Shown here: piece by piece, positions 25,407 through 35,372 of the stretch | Layout: every line of letters starts with the position of its first letter | How positions within the stretch are numbered: position 1 is the stretch's first letter | Origin: Pelagerythrobacter aerophilus | Lineage (GTDB): Bacteria > Pseudomonadota > Alphaproteobacteria > Sphingomonadales > Sphingomonadaceae | Assembly (NCBI RefSeq): GCF_003581645.1 | Contig: NZ_QXFK01000018.1 | Span: 542,501-606,500 of the forward strand | Reading direction: 5' to 3' | Length of the DNA stretch: 64,000 nucleotides | Position numbers and translations under genes: made by a program | Notes under the pieces: generated by a model | Told to the model about the DNA's origin: nothing | What the model saw: the letters and a program-made list of their open reading frames with translations, nothing else | Database searches by the model: none

Positions 25407-26721
25407 TGCCGATCAATTGCTGAAGCTGCCCGACCGCAAGATCCAGCGAGACGCGCTCGGCCACGTCCTGCTTGAGGAATTCGGCGATCTGCGGATGGAG
25501 TGCGATGCCGCGGTCGACCAGCGGATCGGCGCCGGGGCGATAGGCGCCCATCAGCAACAGGTCGCGATTGCTCTCGTACGCCGAAACGAGCGCGCGCAGA
25601 TTGCGGGCGAGCAGGTTCTGCTGCGGGCTCGCAACGTCGCTCATCACCCGGCTGAGCGAGGCGCCGACGTCGATCGCCGGATATTGCCCGCGCTGCGCGA
25701 GATCGCGCGAGAGCACGATATGGCCGTCGAGGATGGAGCGGGCCGTGTCGACCACCGGATCGTTCTGGTCGTCGCCGTCGGCAAGCACCGTATAGATCCC
25801 GGTGATCGAGCCGCCGCTCTCCACCGAATTGCCCGCGCGTTCGACCAGCTTGGTGATCGTCGACAGCGCCGACGGCGGATAACCGCGCGCCGCGCCGGGT
25901 TCGCCGAGCAGGATGCCGATCTCGCGCGCCGCGTGGGCGATGCGGGTCAGGCTGTCCTGGATCAGCAGCACGCGCAGGCCCTGCGCGCGGAAATATTCGG
26001 CGAGCGACGTCGCCAGCAGCGCCCCGCGCAGCCGCAGGTTCGCGGCATGGTCGGCAGGCACTGCGACGACCGCGGTGCGCGCGGCCGCTTCACCCTGCAT
26101 ATGCCGTTCGACGAAGTCGGAGACCTCGCGCGCGCGCTCGCCGATCAGGCCGACCACGTCGGCTTCGGCGCCATGCGCGATCATGTCGATCAGCACCGAC
26201 TTGCCCACGCCCGAGCCGGCCATGATGCCGACGCGCTGGCCGATACCGAAAGTGGTCAGCGCGTTGATCGCGCGAATGCCGGTGTCGAACGGTTCGCGCA
26301 CGCTCGCGCGGTCGAGCGCGCCGGTGCGCTTGCCGCCCGCGGGCCATTCGGCGCGCGAGCGGAGCGGCGGGCCGCCGTCGATCGGGCGGCCGAGGCCGTC
26401 GACCGCGCGGCCGAGGAAGGCCGGGCCGACCGGCAACATGCCGGGCCGCCCCTCGGGCCGCACGGGTACGCCCGGCCGCAGCAGTACGCTGTCGCCGAGC
26501 ATCATCATCATCGTGCGCCCGTTGCGGAAGCCGATCACTTCGGCGGTAAGCGTCGCGCCCTTGCCGTCGTCGATCCGGCACAGGCCTCCGATCGGGACCG
26601 AAAGGCCGCTGACCTCGATCAGTCCGCCGTCGCAGGCTGCGACCCGGCCGAAGCGGCGCGGGTGCAGGTCGACCGGCGGCATGGCAAGTTCACCGAGCAC
26701 CGTCTCCAGCTCGCTCAGCAC
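25396..26721 (-). CDS. fliI: Flagellum-specific ATPase FliI
   Basis: Hexameric ATPase of the flagellar export apparatus, related to F1 beta. The Walker A motif AGSGVGKS is at residues 168-175 and the ATPase signature appears in PPSALSTITKLVERAGN; ADGDDQNDPVVDTARSILDG is the conserved nucleotide-site region. The start chosen is the GTG at 26721, overlapping the fliH stop (441 aa, MLSELETVLGELAMPP); an ATG at 26754 would add 11 residues but has no ribosome-binding site. It overlaps fliJ at its end by 11 bases. Confidence 0.94.
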   Translation of the reverse strand: MLSELETVLGELAMPPVDLHPRRFGRVAACDGGLIEVSGLSVPIGGLCRIDDGKGATLTAEVIGFRNGRTMMMMLGDSVLLRPGVPVRPEGRPGMLPVGPAFLGRAVDGLGRPIDGGPPLRSRAEWPAGGKRTGALDRASVREPFDTGIRAINALTTFGIGQRVGIMAGSGVGKSVLIDMIAHGAEADVVGLIGERAREVSDFVERHMQGEAAARTAVVAVPADHAANLRLRGALLATSLAEYFRAQGLRVLLIQDSLTRIAHAAREIGILLGEPGAARGYPPSALSTITKLVERAGNSVESGGSITGIYTVLADGDDQNDPVVDTARSILDGHIVLSRDLAQRGQYPAIDVGASLSRVMSDVASPQQNLLARNLRALVSAYESNRDLLLMGAYRPGADPLVDRGIALHPQIAEFLKQDVAERVSLDLAVGQLQQLIGNDQ

Positions 26722-27302
26722 TCGCGGAAGGCCTCTTCGAGAATGCGGCGCCATTGCGAGGGGCCATCCTCGATCCCGCCGTCCTCGGTCTCGATCCGCA
26801 GACCGCCGCGCTCGACCGAGGGGTCGGCCACGGCGACGAGATCGGCCGGCAGCCGGCCTTCGACCAGCGCCAGATCGTCAGGGTGAAGCAACACGCGGCG
26901 TTCGTCCTGCGCGCGCTGGAGCATGGCAGTGGCCTTGCCGATCCGTGCGACGAGACCGTCCTGGTCGAGCGCGAGCGGCAGGATTGCGTCTTCACACAAC
27001 GTCAGCACCGTCAGCCGCAGACGCTCGCGCAGGGCGGCGGCGCTTTCGGCGTCGAAGCGGGCGAAGGCGAGTTCGATCGCATTGCGCCGGGCGTCGCGTT
27101 CGCGTTCCTGTTCTTGCGCGCGCGCTTCCGCCTGCGCGGCGCCTTCGGCAAATCCGCGCTCGTGGGCGTCGGCGACGGGATCGCGCTCCGGCTCCGCCAC
27201 AGTTTCTTCGGCCGCGACGACGTAGAGCGAGGAGAACCGCGGGTCGCGCGAGAATCCGCCGCTGCCGCGCAGCCGCTCGAGCGGGAGGCAGGCCCTAGAC
27301 AT
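26715..27302 (-). CDS. fliH: Flagellar assembly protein FliH
   Basis: Peripheral stator and negative regulator of FliI. The 195-aa protein starts at the ATG at 27302, overlapping the fliG stop by 8 bases. The middle is the characteristic helical region with Gly spacing and many Ala/Glu (ERGFAEGAAQAEARAQEQER), followed by the ATP-synthase-delta-like domain (VLLHPDDLALVEGRLPADL and GGLRIETEDGGIEDGPSQWR). Identification is from this layout and operon position. Confidence 0.86.
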   Translation of the reverse strand: MSRACLPLERLRGSGGFSRDPRFSSLYVVAAEETVAEPERDPVADAHERGFAEGAAQAEARAQEQERERDARRNAIELAFARFDAESAAALRERLRLTVLTLCEDAILPLALDQDGLVARIGKATAMLQRAQDERRVLLHPDDLALVEGRLPADLVAVADPSVERGGLRIETEDGGIEDGPSQWRRILEEAFREC

Positions 27303-28308
27303 AGTCGTCGTCCGCCCCGCCAACGACGATCGTGCCATCTGCGGCGAGTTTCTTCGCGGTTGCGATGATCGCCTTCTGCGCCGCTTCCACGTCGGCGCGC
27401 TTGATCCGGCCGCGTTCCTCGATCTCGTCGCGCAGGCCGTCCGCGGCGCGGCTCGACATGGCGCCGAAGAAGACCTCGCGCTGCGCTTCCTCGAGGCCCT
27501 TGAGCGCGTCGATCAGCACTTCGCTCTCGATCTCGCGCAGGAGCTGGCCGATCGTCTGGGTGTCGAGGTCGAGCAGGTGCTCGAACTTGAACATCTCGCT
27601 CTCGATGTCGCGGGCGAGCTGCTTGTCGAGCTTGTTGAGGCCCGGGATCACCCGCTTCTCCATGCTGCGCGCGGCGCTGTTCATGATCTCCGCCGCCTCG
27701 CGCACGCCGCCCATGGTCAGCTTCCTGATCCCGTGGGTACCGGCGATCTTCGTAGCGAGCGTTTCTTCCAGAATCGCGATCGCCTCCGGCGAAACCGGGC
27801 CCAGGCTGGCGATCCGGTGGACGACCGGCGTGTGAAGGTCCTCCGGCAGACCGGCGAGCACGGCCGCGGCGGTCGCGGGTTCGAGCTGGACCAGCAGCAC
27901 GGCGATCGCCTGCGGATGCTCGTCCTGGATCAGCGGGATCAGCACGTCGGGCTCTAGCCACTGCGCGATCTCGAGCGCGGGATTGCGCGGCGCGTTCTCG
28001 GGCGGCGCGACGCGGCGCATGATGCTGTCCGCCTTCACCTCGCCGAGCGCGCCGGTCATGATCCGCCGCACGTCGGCGATCCGTCCATGCGCGGTGATGC
28101 CCGACTGGCTGGCGGAATCGGCGAAGCTGGCAATGGCGTCGGCGATCGCCGTCGGCCCGATGTCGCCCAGCTCGCACATCTTGGCGCCGAGCCTGCGCAG
28201 TTCCTCGGGCGAGAGGCCGGCGAGCAGCCTTGCCGCCTCCTCTTCGCCGAGCAGCATGACCATGACCGCAGCGCGGTCGGCGCCATCGAATTCGATCGGG
28301 GCGGCCAT
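27295..28308 (-). CDS. fliG: Flagellar motor switch protein FliG
   Basis: Rotor protein of the C-ring that contacts the stator. It has 337 aa, normal. The N-terminal domain binds FliF (AAVMVMLLGEEEAARLLAGL), the middle domain carries the conserved EHPQAIAVLLVQLEPATAA, and the C-terminal torque helix has alternating charges in IKRADVEAAQKAII with the preceding REVFFGAMSSRAADGLRDEI. The ATG at 28308 overlaps the fliF stop by one base. Confidence 0.95.
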   Translation of the reverse strand: MAAPIEFDGADRAAVMVMLLGEEEAARLLAGLSPEELRRLGAKMCELGDIGPTAIADAIASFADSASQSGITAHGRIADVRRIMTGALGEVKADSIMRRVAPPENAPRNPALEIAQWLEPDVLIPLIQDEHPQAIAVLLVQLEPATAAAVLAGLPEDLHTPVVHRIASLGPVSPEAIAILEETLATKIAGTHGIRKLTMGGVREAAEIMNSAARSMEKRVIPGLNKLDKQLARDIESEMFKFEHLLDLDTQTIGQLLREIESEVLIDALKGLEEAQREVFFGAMSSRAADGLRDEIEERGRIKRADVEAAQKAIIATAKKLAADGTIVVGGADDDYV

Positions 28309-29939
28309 CACGCCACGCCTTCGGTGCTGCGGGTTTCGCTGAGCATCCGGCGCAACGCCTGGAGCGCGTCGTCGGGCTGCTCGCGCGCGATTCGCTGGGC
28401 GAGCTCGATCTGGGCGGAAAGTTCCTCGCGGTCGGGCTCGTCGTTCATCGCGATCAGCGCGGGCCGGCGGCCGGCCGGGAGGACCGTCAATTCGCCCTCC
28501 GCTTCCTCGCCATCCTCGTCCTTGCGGCCGGTCAGCGCGCGGACGATCGGCCGGGCGACGAACAGCAGCACGAGCACGACGCAGATCAGCGCGACCAGAT
28601 TGCGCACGACCATCGCGAACCAGGACGTTTCCCAGAAGGGCGCTTCCTCGGCCACAGGCGCATCGAACGGGCGGACGATCACCGCCACGGTATCGCCCCG
28701 CGCCGTATCGGCACCGACGGCCGCGGCGACCAGATCCTCGAACTTCTTGATGTCGGCAGGCTTGGCGCCCTTGAGCACCTCCTGGTTGATCGCGACCGCG
28801 ACCGACAGGCGTTTCACGCTGCCCGGCGCCATGTTCGACACCGCAACCTCGCGGCCGAGTTCGTAGGTACGCGTGGCGCTGCTTTCGCCCATTTCGGGCG
28901 TAGCGGCCTCCGCCGGCCCGCCTTCGGGCGCGCCTTCGACGGCTTCGGGCGTCGGCGGCGGCGTGTTCGAGAGTACGCCGGGCACGCCGACGGCGGCACC
29001 GGGGCCGGCCATGGTCGAGGTCTGGGTCGTCTCGCGGCGCACCGCGCCGTCCTTGTCGTAGCTTTCGCGAGCCGAGGTCACCTCGTTCATGTCGAGCGCA
29101 ACCTGGATTTCGCTGGAGAAATTCTCCGCTCCGATCATGGGGGAAAGCAACTGGTCGACCTGCGAGCGCAGCTTCGCCTCCATCCGCGTCTGCAGTTCGA
29201 GGCGATCGGATTCCCCGCCGGCCGGGCTCGACAGCAGGCGGCCGTGCTGGTCGACGATGCGCACCGCGTCGATCGACAGCCCCGGCACCGAGGCGGCGAC
29301 GAGGTTGGCGATCGCGGTGACCTGCGATTCGGAAAGCTGGCGCCCGCGCGCGAGGCGCAGCATGACCGAGGCGGTCGGCGGCAGATTGTCGCGCACGAAC
29401 ACCGAGCGTTCGGCCCGCGCGAGATGGACGCGGACCGATTCGACTCCGTCGATCTCGCGGATCGTCAGCATCAGGTCGCGTTCCTGCGCGGCGCGCAGCC
29501 GGTCGCCTTCGAGCGTGCGGCTGGCGCCCATCGGCAGCGCATCGATCATGTCCTGCCCGGTCTCGGGCGTCGCGAGCGCGCCATCGGAGGCGACCACCAT
29601 GCGCGCGCGGTAGAGATCGTCTGCCCCGACGGTGAGCGCGCCGGTGGTGTTGTCGATCGTGTAGTCGATCGATGCAGCCTCCAGCGCGCTGACCACACCG
29701 GCGCGGTCGGCATCGCCGAGCGAGCTGTAAAGCATGCGCTGCGGCGCAGGCGCGAGCGCGGCCCACAGCAGCGCGGCCATGCCCACGGCGGCGAGCCCGG
29801 CGAACCAGGGCAGCGCCTTTCGCACCGCAGGCTGCGCCGCGAAGGCAGCGGCGCGGTCCTTGAACGAACCGGCGCCCCCTGCGCGCAGCGGCGCAAGGAG
29901 CGATCCGGAGGAACCGCCCGTGGGCACGAGGTCGCTCAT
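28308..29939 (-). CDS. fliF: Flagellar MS-ring protein FliF
   Basis: Builds the MS ring in the inner membrane, the base for the rotor and export gate. It has 543 aa. There are two membrane helices, near residues 43-62 (LPWFAGLAAVGMAALLWAAL) and 440-463. Between them lie the ring-building motifs, including MLYSSLGDADRAGVVSALEA, the conserved RVHLARAERSVFVRDNLPPT and TASVMLRLARGRQLSESQV. The C-terminal cytoplasmic end is the FliG-binding helix (ALQALRRMLSETR). It begins 4 bases after fliE. Confidence 0.96.
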   Translation of the reverse strand: MSDLVPTGGSSGSLLAPLRAGGAGSFKDRAAAFAAQPAVRKALPWFAGLAAVGMAALLWAALAPAPQRMLYSSLGDADRAGVVSALEAASIDYTIDNTTGALTVGADDLYRARMVVASDGALATPETGQDMIDALPMGASRTLEGDRLRAAQERDLMLTIREIDGVESVRVHLARAERSVFVRDNLPPTASVMLRLARGRQLSESQVTAIANLVAASVPGLSIDAVRIVDQHGRLLSSPAGGESDRLELQTRMEAKLRSQVDQLLSPMIGAENFSSEIQVALDMNEVTSARESYDKDGAVRRETTQTSTMAGPGAAVGVPGVLSNTPPPTPEAVEGAPEGGPAEAATPEMGESSATRTYELGREVAVSNMAPGSVKRLSVAVAINQEVLKGAKPADIKKFEDLVAAAVGADTARGDTVAVIVRPFDAPVAEEAPFWETSWFAMVVRNLVALICVVLVLLFVARPIVRALTGRKDEDGEEAEGELTVLPAGRRPALIAMNDEPDREELSAQIELAQRIAREQPDDALQALRRMLSETRSTEGVA

Positions 29940-29943
29940 CTAA

Positions 29944-30314
29944 TCAAACCCCCATCCGCATGATGTCCTGGTAGGCGGACAACAGCTTGTTCCTGACCTG
30001 CAGCGTGGCTTCGAAAGCGATCCCCGCTTCCTGGCGCGCGAGCATGACTTTGGCGATGTCGGTCACTTCGCCGCGCTCGTAACCGGCGGCGAGCTCGGAC
30101 GACTTGGTCTGTGCCGCGTTGACGCCGTCGAGTGCCGTTCTGAGCGTGTCGGCAAAGCCGCCGCCCGCCGGTTCGCTCGGTGCCGCCGCACCCGTGCCTG
30201 CGGCGCCTTTCGCCTGCTGGAGTTCCTGCAGAACGCTCGAGCGTTCCAGGATCTGCTGGCGCAATGCCATGATCTGCTGGACCGAGCCCGCGCCGCCGAT
30301 GCCGCCCACGCCGC

Positions 30315-30318
<4 letters not shown>
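29944..30318 (-). CDS. fliE: Flagellar hook-basal body complex protein FliE
   Basis: Joins the MS ring to the proximal rod. The 124-aa protein has the FliE core in its second half: GGGFADTLRTALDGVNAAQT, MLARQEAGIAFEATLQVRNK and the ending LLSAYQDIMRMGV, which is the family hallmark (Y-x-D-I-M-R-M). The ATG overlaps the stop of the upstream sigma-54 activator gene by 4 bases, so fliE is the first structural gene of the operon. Confidence 0.95.
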
Positions 30319-31577
<1,259 letters not shown>

Positions 31578-31595
31578 TTTTCAGCCCCCTGCTGA

Positions 31596-31655
31596 TTAAC
31601 CATCCGTCCGCAGCCGTATTGGCGCCAGTAAGGGGAAATTTCGCTTAATGGTTAA
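31596..31655. repeat. Inverted repeat TTAACCAT / ATGGTTAA upstream of the sigma-54 activator gene
   Basis: TTAACCAT at 31596-31603 and ATGGTTAA at 31648-31655, eight-base perfect arms with centres 52 bases apart, about five DNA turns, so both face the same side of the helix. It may be a paired operator site. The palindrome GCGTTAACTTAACGC upstream of the FixJ-like gene shares the TTAAC core. Confidence 0.45.
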
Positions 31656-31866
31656 CGGTGGAACGCACTTAAGTATAAATACCTAGATCACGGGAGTGGC
31701 CGAGGTGAGCGAGGCGCGCGCATCGTCGCGTCGCTGTCCAAAATCCCAGCAAGGCTGGGATCGCGTGCAGAAACGTCCGACCTGGCGGGAGGGGAATCGC
31801 GGCGGTCTGCCGGACGACGGGAGCTTCCCCAACCCGCGCACAGCCATGAAAATCTGCCGAGCCCCC

Positions 31867-31893
31867 TAAAAGTTCCCGCACCATTGCCGGTCT
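31867..31893 (+). promoter_or_regulatory. Sigma-28 (FliA) type promoter of flagellin
   Basis: TAAA (31867-31870), exactly 15 bases, then GCCGGTCT (31886-31893). The known FliA consensus is TAAA-N15-GCCGATAA; the -35 core and GCCG match fully, the last four bases poorly. The predicted start of transcription lies about 60 bases before the flagellin ATG, and fliA itself is in the same locus (49586-50305). Confidence 0.6.
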
Positions 31894-31961
31894 GGGTTTC
31901 AGCTGCCGCCCAAGACGGGGTCTCGGGGCAGCCCTTGAAGAGCATTGTGGGAGTTTGAACA

Positions 31962-32774
31962 ATGTCCGTTATCAATACGAATATCAGCGCGCTCAAGGCT
32001 GCCAACGCCTCGGCCGCTGCCAACAAGGCCCTCGGCACCGCCATGGAGCGTCTGTCGACCGGCAACCGCATCAACAGCGCGAAGGACGATGCCGCTGGCC
32101 TCGCCATCGCCACGTCGATGACTTCGCAGATCCGTGGCATGAGCCAGGGCATCCGCAACGCGAACGACGGGATTTCGCTGGCGCAGACGGCGGAAGGTGG
32201 CCTCAACGAAGTCACCAACATGCTGCAGCGCGTTCGTGAGCTGGCCGTGCAGTCGTCTTCGGGCACTTATCAGACCAGCGACCGCGCCAACCTGCAGGCG
32301 GAAGTCACCGAGCTCAAGTCGCAGATCGACGCCGTCGTCGCGAACAGCGAGTTCAACGGCGTCAAGCTGTTCGACGCCAGCACCGCGACGGTCACCATCC
32401 AGGCCGGCGCCGAAAGCACCGACACGATCGACCTGACGATGGCCGATCTTTCGGGTCTCACGGCAGCCACCTTCGACGTCGGCACCGATGCCGCATCGGC
32501 GACCACGGCGATCGCCACGGCCGACGCGCAGCTCGAGGCAATCTCGACCGCCCGCGCCACGCTGGGTGCCGGCCAGAGCCGTCTCGAATCGGCGGTCAAC
32601 ACGCTGACCAACAACGTCACCAACCTGTCCGACGCGCGCTCGCGCATTCAGGACACCGACTACTCGGCCGAAACGACTGCGCTCGCGAAGGCGCAGATCC
32701 TCAGCCAGGCTTCGACCGCGATGCTGTCGCAGGCGAACCAGAGCCAGCAGAACGTTATGTCGCTGCTGCGTTAA
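31962..32774 (+). CDS. fliC: Flagellin
   Basis: Filament subunit. At 270 aa it is a minimal flagellin consisting of the D0/D1 coiled coils with almost no variable D2/D3 domain. The N-terminal half starts SVINTNISALKAANASAAAN and carries LSTGNRINSAKDDAAGLAIA; the C-terminal half has LGAGQSRLESAVNTLTNNVT, then RIQDTDYSAETTALAKAQIL and the end SQQNVMSLLR. The only variable part is about residues 130-185. It stands alone, with its own promoter and terminator, facing away from the fli operon. RBS GGGAG 11 bases before the ATG. No second flagellin copy is in the window. Confidence 0.97.
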   Translation: MSVINTNISALKAANASAAANKALGTAMERLSTGNRINSAKDDAAGLAIATSMTSQIRGMSQGIRNANDGISLAQTAEGGLNEVTNMLQRVRELAVQSSSGTYQTSDRANLQAEVTELKSQIDAVVANSEFNGVKLFDASTATVTIQAGAESTDTIDLTMADLSGLTAATFDVGTDAASATTAIATADAQLEAISTARATLGAGQSRLESAVNTLTNNVTNLSDARSRIQDTDYSAETTALAKAQILSQASTAMLSQANQSQQNVMSLLR

Positions 32775-32800
32775 TCGTCAGAGCCTCTCTGGCTTTTAGA

Positions 32801-32839
32801 GGGCCCGGCGCTGGTAACAGCGCCGGGCCTTTTTCTTTG
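32801..32839 (+). terminator. Intrinsic terminator after flagellin
   Basis: Perfect 12-base-pair stem GGCCCGGCGCTG (32802-32813) with loop GTAA and complement at 32818-32829, followed by TTTTTCTTT. It lies 27 bases after the flagellin stop. Confidence 0.93.
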
Positions 32840-32880
32840 GTTGCGGGTATTTTCCGGCCCAGCCCATCGCCCCGGCCGGC

Positions 32881-34329
32881 TCATTGCGCGGCCTGCGCAT
32901 TCCATGCTGCAACCTCGGCGCGGGTGTCGGCCAGCATCGCGTCGAGCGCAGCGCGGTCGTAGACCGAGCCGCGCAGGACAACGGCGTGAATGGCACGCGT
33001 TGCGTTGATGTCCTCCAGCGGGTTGCGGTCGAGCAACGCGAGATCGGCCGCCTTGCCCACCTCGATCGAACCGTACCGATCGAGCTGGCCGAACCAGGCG
33101 GGACCGGCGCGTGTCGCTGCGGCAAGCGCCTGGGCGGGCGTCAGGCCTTTTTCGACGAACAGCGCCAGCTCTTCATGCAGGGCGATGCCCGGATAATTGA
33201 ACGAGTTGAGAAAGCCCGCGTCGGTCCCGGCCATGATCGTCACACCCGCCGTCTGCAGCATCGGCAGCAATGCGGCCTCCCTTTCGAACGCAGCATGGCG
33301 GGCGGCGACCGCCGCGGCATCGGCCTTGGCTGCGCGCTCGACGCGCCAGGCATAGGTGTCGCGCAGGCCGGGGCCGATGAGGTTGAGATAATCGTCGTCG
33401 TTGTGATCGTCGCGATCGAGGTATGCGATGATGCGGCTGCCGTTCAGAGTGGGGGTGACGAACACACTCTCGGCGGCCAGCTTGCGATAGGCAGCCATCG
33501 CCACTTCATGATCGAAACCGGCCTCGATCCGCCGGTTGGCCTCCGCACGGTCGATCCGGCCCGCGGCGAAGTCCGCGGCGATGGCGGCCTCGTCCCTGAC
33601 GCCGGCCTTGAATGCATAGTCGATGTGCTCGATCGAGCTGATCCCGGCATCGACCGCCTGCTCCACCGTCAGCGCCATCGGAATATGGCCCGACACACGC
33701 AGTCCCGCTGCCCGCGCCTGGCGCACGGCGTAGAGGAACAGCTCCGGTTTCAGCGTGCTGTCGGTGATCTTCACGAAATCGACGCCAAGCTGCTGGAGCC
33801 GCGCCACGGCGGCATCGACATCGGCGTCCGTCCCGGTCTCGATCGTCCCTTTCCACACGGGATCGATCCCTTCGATCTTCGGGCCGGAACTGAGCAAAGT
33901 CGGGCCGAACAGGGTCCCGGCGGCGATCTCGCGGCGCCACGCCAGTACCTCGTTGGGAAGATCGCCGGACGCATCGCGTATCGTCGTGATGCCGTGCGCG
34001 ACATAGAGCGGCAGAAGCGCTTTGTTCTCCTCGATCAACTCCGGTCCGCCGCCGAAGTGGACATGCATGTCCCACAGGCCCGGGATAAGGAAACGGTCGC
34101 CGCCATCCACAGTACGGTCGGCAGTCCAGGTCTCCGCGACCTGTGCCTCGTCGCCCACGGCCACGATAGTACCGTCTTTCGTGACGACAGCCTGATCCGG
34201 GGTCAGCCGTGCATTCTCGACATCGACGATGGTGGCGTTGCGGATCAACACGTCCGCCCGATCCTTGGCGATCGCCGGAAGCGGGAGGAGCGCGAGCCCC
34301 GCGAGGAGAACTGAAACGAGCTTCTTCAT
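32881..34329 (-). CDS. Secreted amidohydrolase family protein
   Basis: Periplasmic metal-dependent hydrolase, 482 aa, starting at the ATG at 34329 with a signal peptide (residues 1-21, LLPLPAIA). Metal-site motifs in order: LWDMHVHFGGG (HxH), a conserved Lys region (VDFVKITDSTLK), RVSGHIPMA, SSIEHIDY and IMAGTDAGF with the catalytic Asp, and then the beta-domain typical of dipeptidase-like amidohydrolases (YGSIEVGKAADLALLDRNP). Substrate unknown. It interrupts the flagellar locus between flagellin and motB but points the same way as motB, 211 bases after it; a hairpin TGCCGC-N5-GCGGCA at 34394-34410 in that gap might separate them. It has no obvious role in motility and is more likely a passenger. 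Confidence 0.88.
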   Translation of the reverse strand: MKKLVSVLLAGLALLPLPAIAKDRADVLIRNATIVDVENARLTPDQAVVTKDGTIVAVGDEAQVAETWTADRTVDGGDRFLIPGLWDMHVHFGGGPELIEENKALLPLYVAHGITTIRDASGDLPNEVLAWRREIAAGTLFGPTLLSSGPKIEGIDPVWKGTIETGTDADVDAAVARLQQLGVDFVKITDSTLKPELFLYAVRQARAAGLRVSGHIPMALTVEQAVDAGISSIEHIDYAFKAGVRDEAAIAADFAAGRIDRAEANRRIEAGFDHEVAMAAYRKLAAESVFVTPTLNGSRIIAYLDRDDHNDDDYLNLIGPGLRDTYAWRVERAAKADAAAVAARHAAFEREAALLPMLQTAGVTIMAGTDAGFLNSFNYPGIALHEELALFVEKGLTPAQALAAATRAGPAWFGQLDRYGSIEVGKAADLALLDRNPLEDINATRAIHAVVLRGSVYDRAALDAMLADTRAEVAAWNAQAAQ

Positions 34330-34540
34330 GTGGCAAATCCTGATCCTGGGCTTCACGCCGGATAGGACATCGCCGAGCCATTTTCCAACAAGATGCCGCT
34401 GTACGCGGCAGAAGAAGCGGAATGCGGGCAATCCCGGTTCCGTACGTCACCGGGGTTGCAAGAAGGAGGTAGGCTTGAACCATCGCCGACGGCGCGCGAG
34501 CCGCTGCTTGCGCTGAGACGGCAGTGGACACCGAGAAACC

Positions 34541-35371
34541 CTAGTCCATCAGCAGGATCGACATCCGCCGGTTGCGGGGGTCCTGCGGGTTGTCGGTGAC
34601 CAGCGGTTCGCGGTCGGCGACGCCCTCGATGCGGCGGAAGCGGGTTTCGCCGATCCCGCCGCGCATCAGGGCCTGGCGCGTGGCTTCGGCGCGGCCGGCG
34701 GACAGCGACCAGTTGTTGGCCGCCGCGCCGCTCTTCCACGGCAGGGCATCGGTATGTCCGCGAATGGTCAGGGCGCCCGGCTCGGGGCGCACCGCTTCGG
34801 CGATCACCTTCATCAGCTTCGCCGCATCGGGCGTGAGCACGGTCGTGCCGAGCACGAACATCGAGAAGTCGGCGTCGTCGACCAGATCGATCCGCACGCC
34901 CTCGATCGTGTCGACCATGCGCACCTGGCGCATCAGGCGGCGCAGGCGCCGGTCGTCGGCGATATCCTCTTGCACGCGCTCGCGCATGCGCTTGACCCGG
35001 TCGATGCTTTCCTTCGGCCCGCCCGAAACGTCGCGCGGGACGGTGATCGGCCGGCTGCCGGTCTGCGCGGCGCGGTGCGGATAGCTGTCGGGATCGACCA
35101 GCGAAGCGCCGCCCAGCAGCCCGTCGGAGCCGGCGCTCTTCTCCTTCAGCTTGACGAGCGTCGGGGTGAAGTAGTCGGCGATCCCCTTGCGCTGCGCCTC
35201 GGTCGTCGAGCCGAGCAGCCACAGCAGCAGGAAGAATGCCATCATCGCGGTCACGAAGTCGGCATAGGCGACTTTCCATGCGCCGCCGTGGTGGCCGGCG
35301 TCCTGGACGACGGTGACTTTCTTGACGATGATCGGCGGCGGCGGATCGTTGCGCCCTGCGCGCGAAGCCAT
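34541..35371 (-). CDS. motB: Flagellar stator protein MotB
   Basis: Stator subunit anchored to peptidoglycan. The 276-aa protein has the N-terminal basic segment, then the single membrane helix with the proton-binding Asp38 in WKVAYADFVTAMMAFFLLLW, the plug/linker, and a C-terminal OmpA-like domain (LTIRGHTDALPWKSG and the SLSAGRAEATRQAL helix). The ATG at 35371 lies one base after the motA stop. It is the last gene of the long leftward flg-mot operon; 211 bases without a gene follow (34330-34540). Confidence 0.95.
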   Translation of the reverse strand: MASRAGRNDPPPPIIVKKVTVVQDAGHHGGAWKVAYADFVTAMMAFFLLLWLLGSTTEAQRKGIADYFTPTLVKLKEKSAGSDGLLGGASLVDPDSYPHRAAQTGSRPITVPRDVSGGPKESIDRVKRMRERVQEDIADDRRLRRLMRQVRMVDTIEGVRIDLVDDADFSMFVLGTTVLTPDAAKLMKVIAEAVRPEPGALTIRGHTDALPWKSGAAANNWSLSAGRAEATRQALMRGGIGETRFRRIEGVADREPLVTDNPQDPRNRRMSILLMD

Positions 35372-35372
35372 C

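Larger units (their letters stand above)
31578..31961. other. Divergent regulatory region between the sigma-54 activator gene and flagellin
   Basis: 384 bases without a gene. The left part is AT-rich and holds an inverted repeat pair (31596-31655) and an 8-base palindrome ACTTAAGT at about 31667-31674. A weak sigma-54-like site facing the activator gene is at 31613-31627 (TGGCGC, then GC ten bases after the GG). The right part holds the sigma-28-type flagellin promoter (31867-31893) and a 5' leader of about 60 bases with GGGAG before the flagellin ATG. The stretch 31700-31860 shows nothing I recognise. Confidence 0.6.

Noticed and set aside
31613-31627. Sigma-54-like site facing the activator gene (TGGCGC, then GC at the right distance)
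   Set aside because: The -12 part (CGGC) is poor compared with the two exact sites at 44076 and 46584; kept just as a remark in the intergenic entry.
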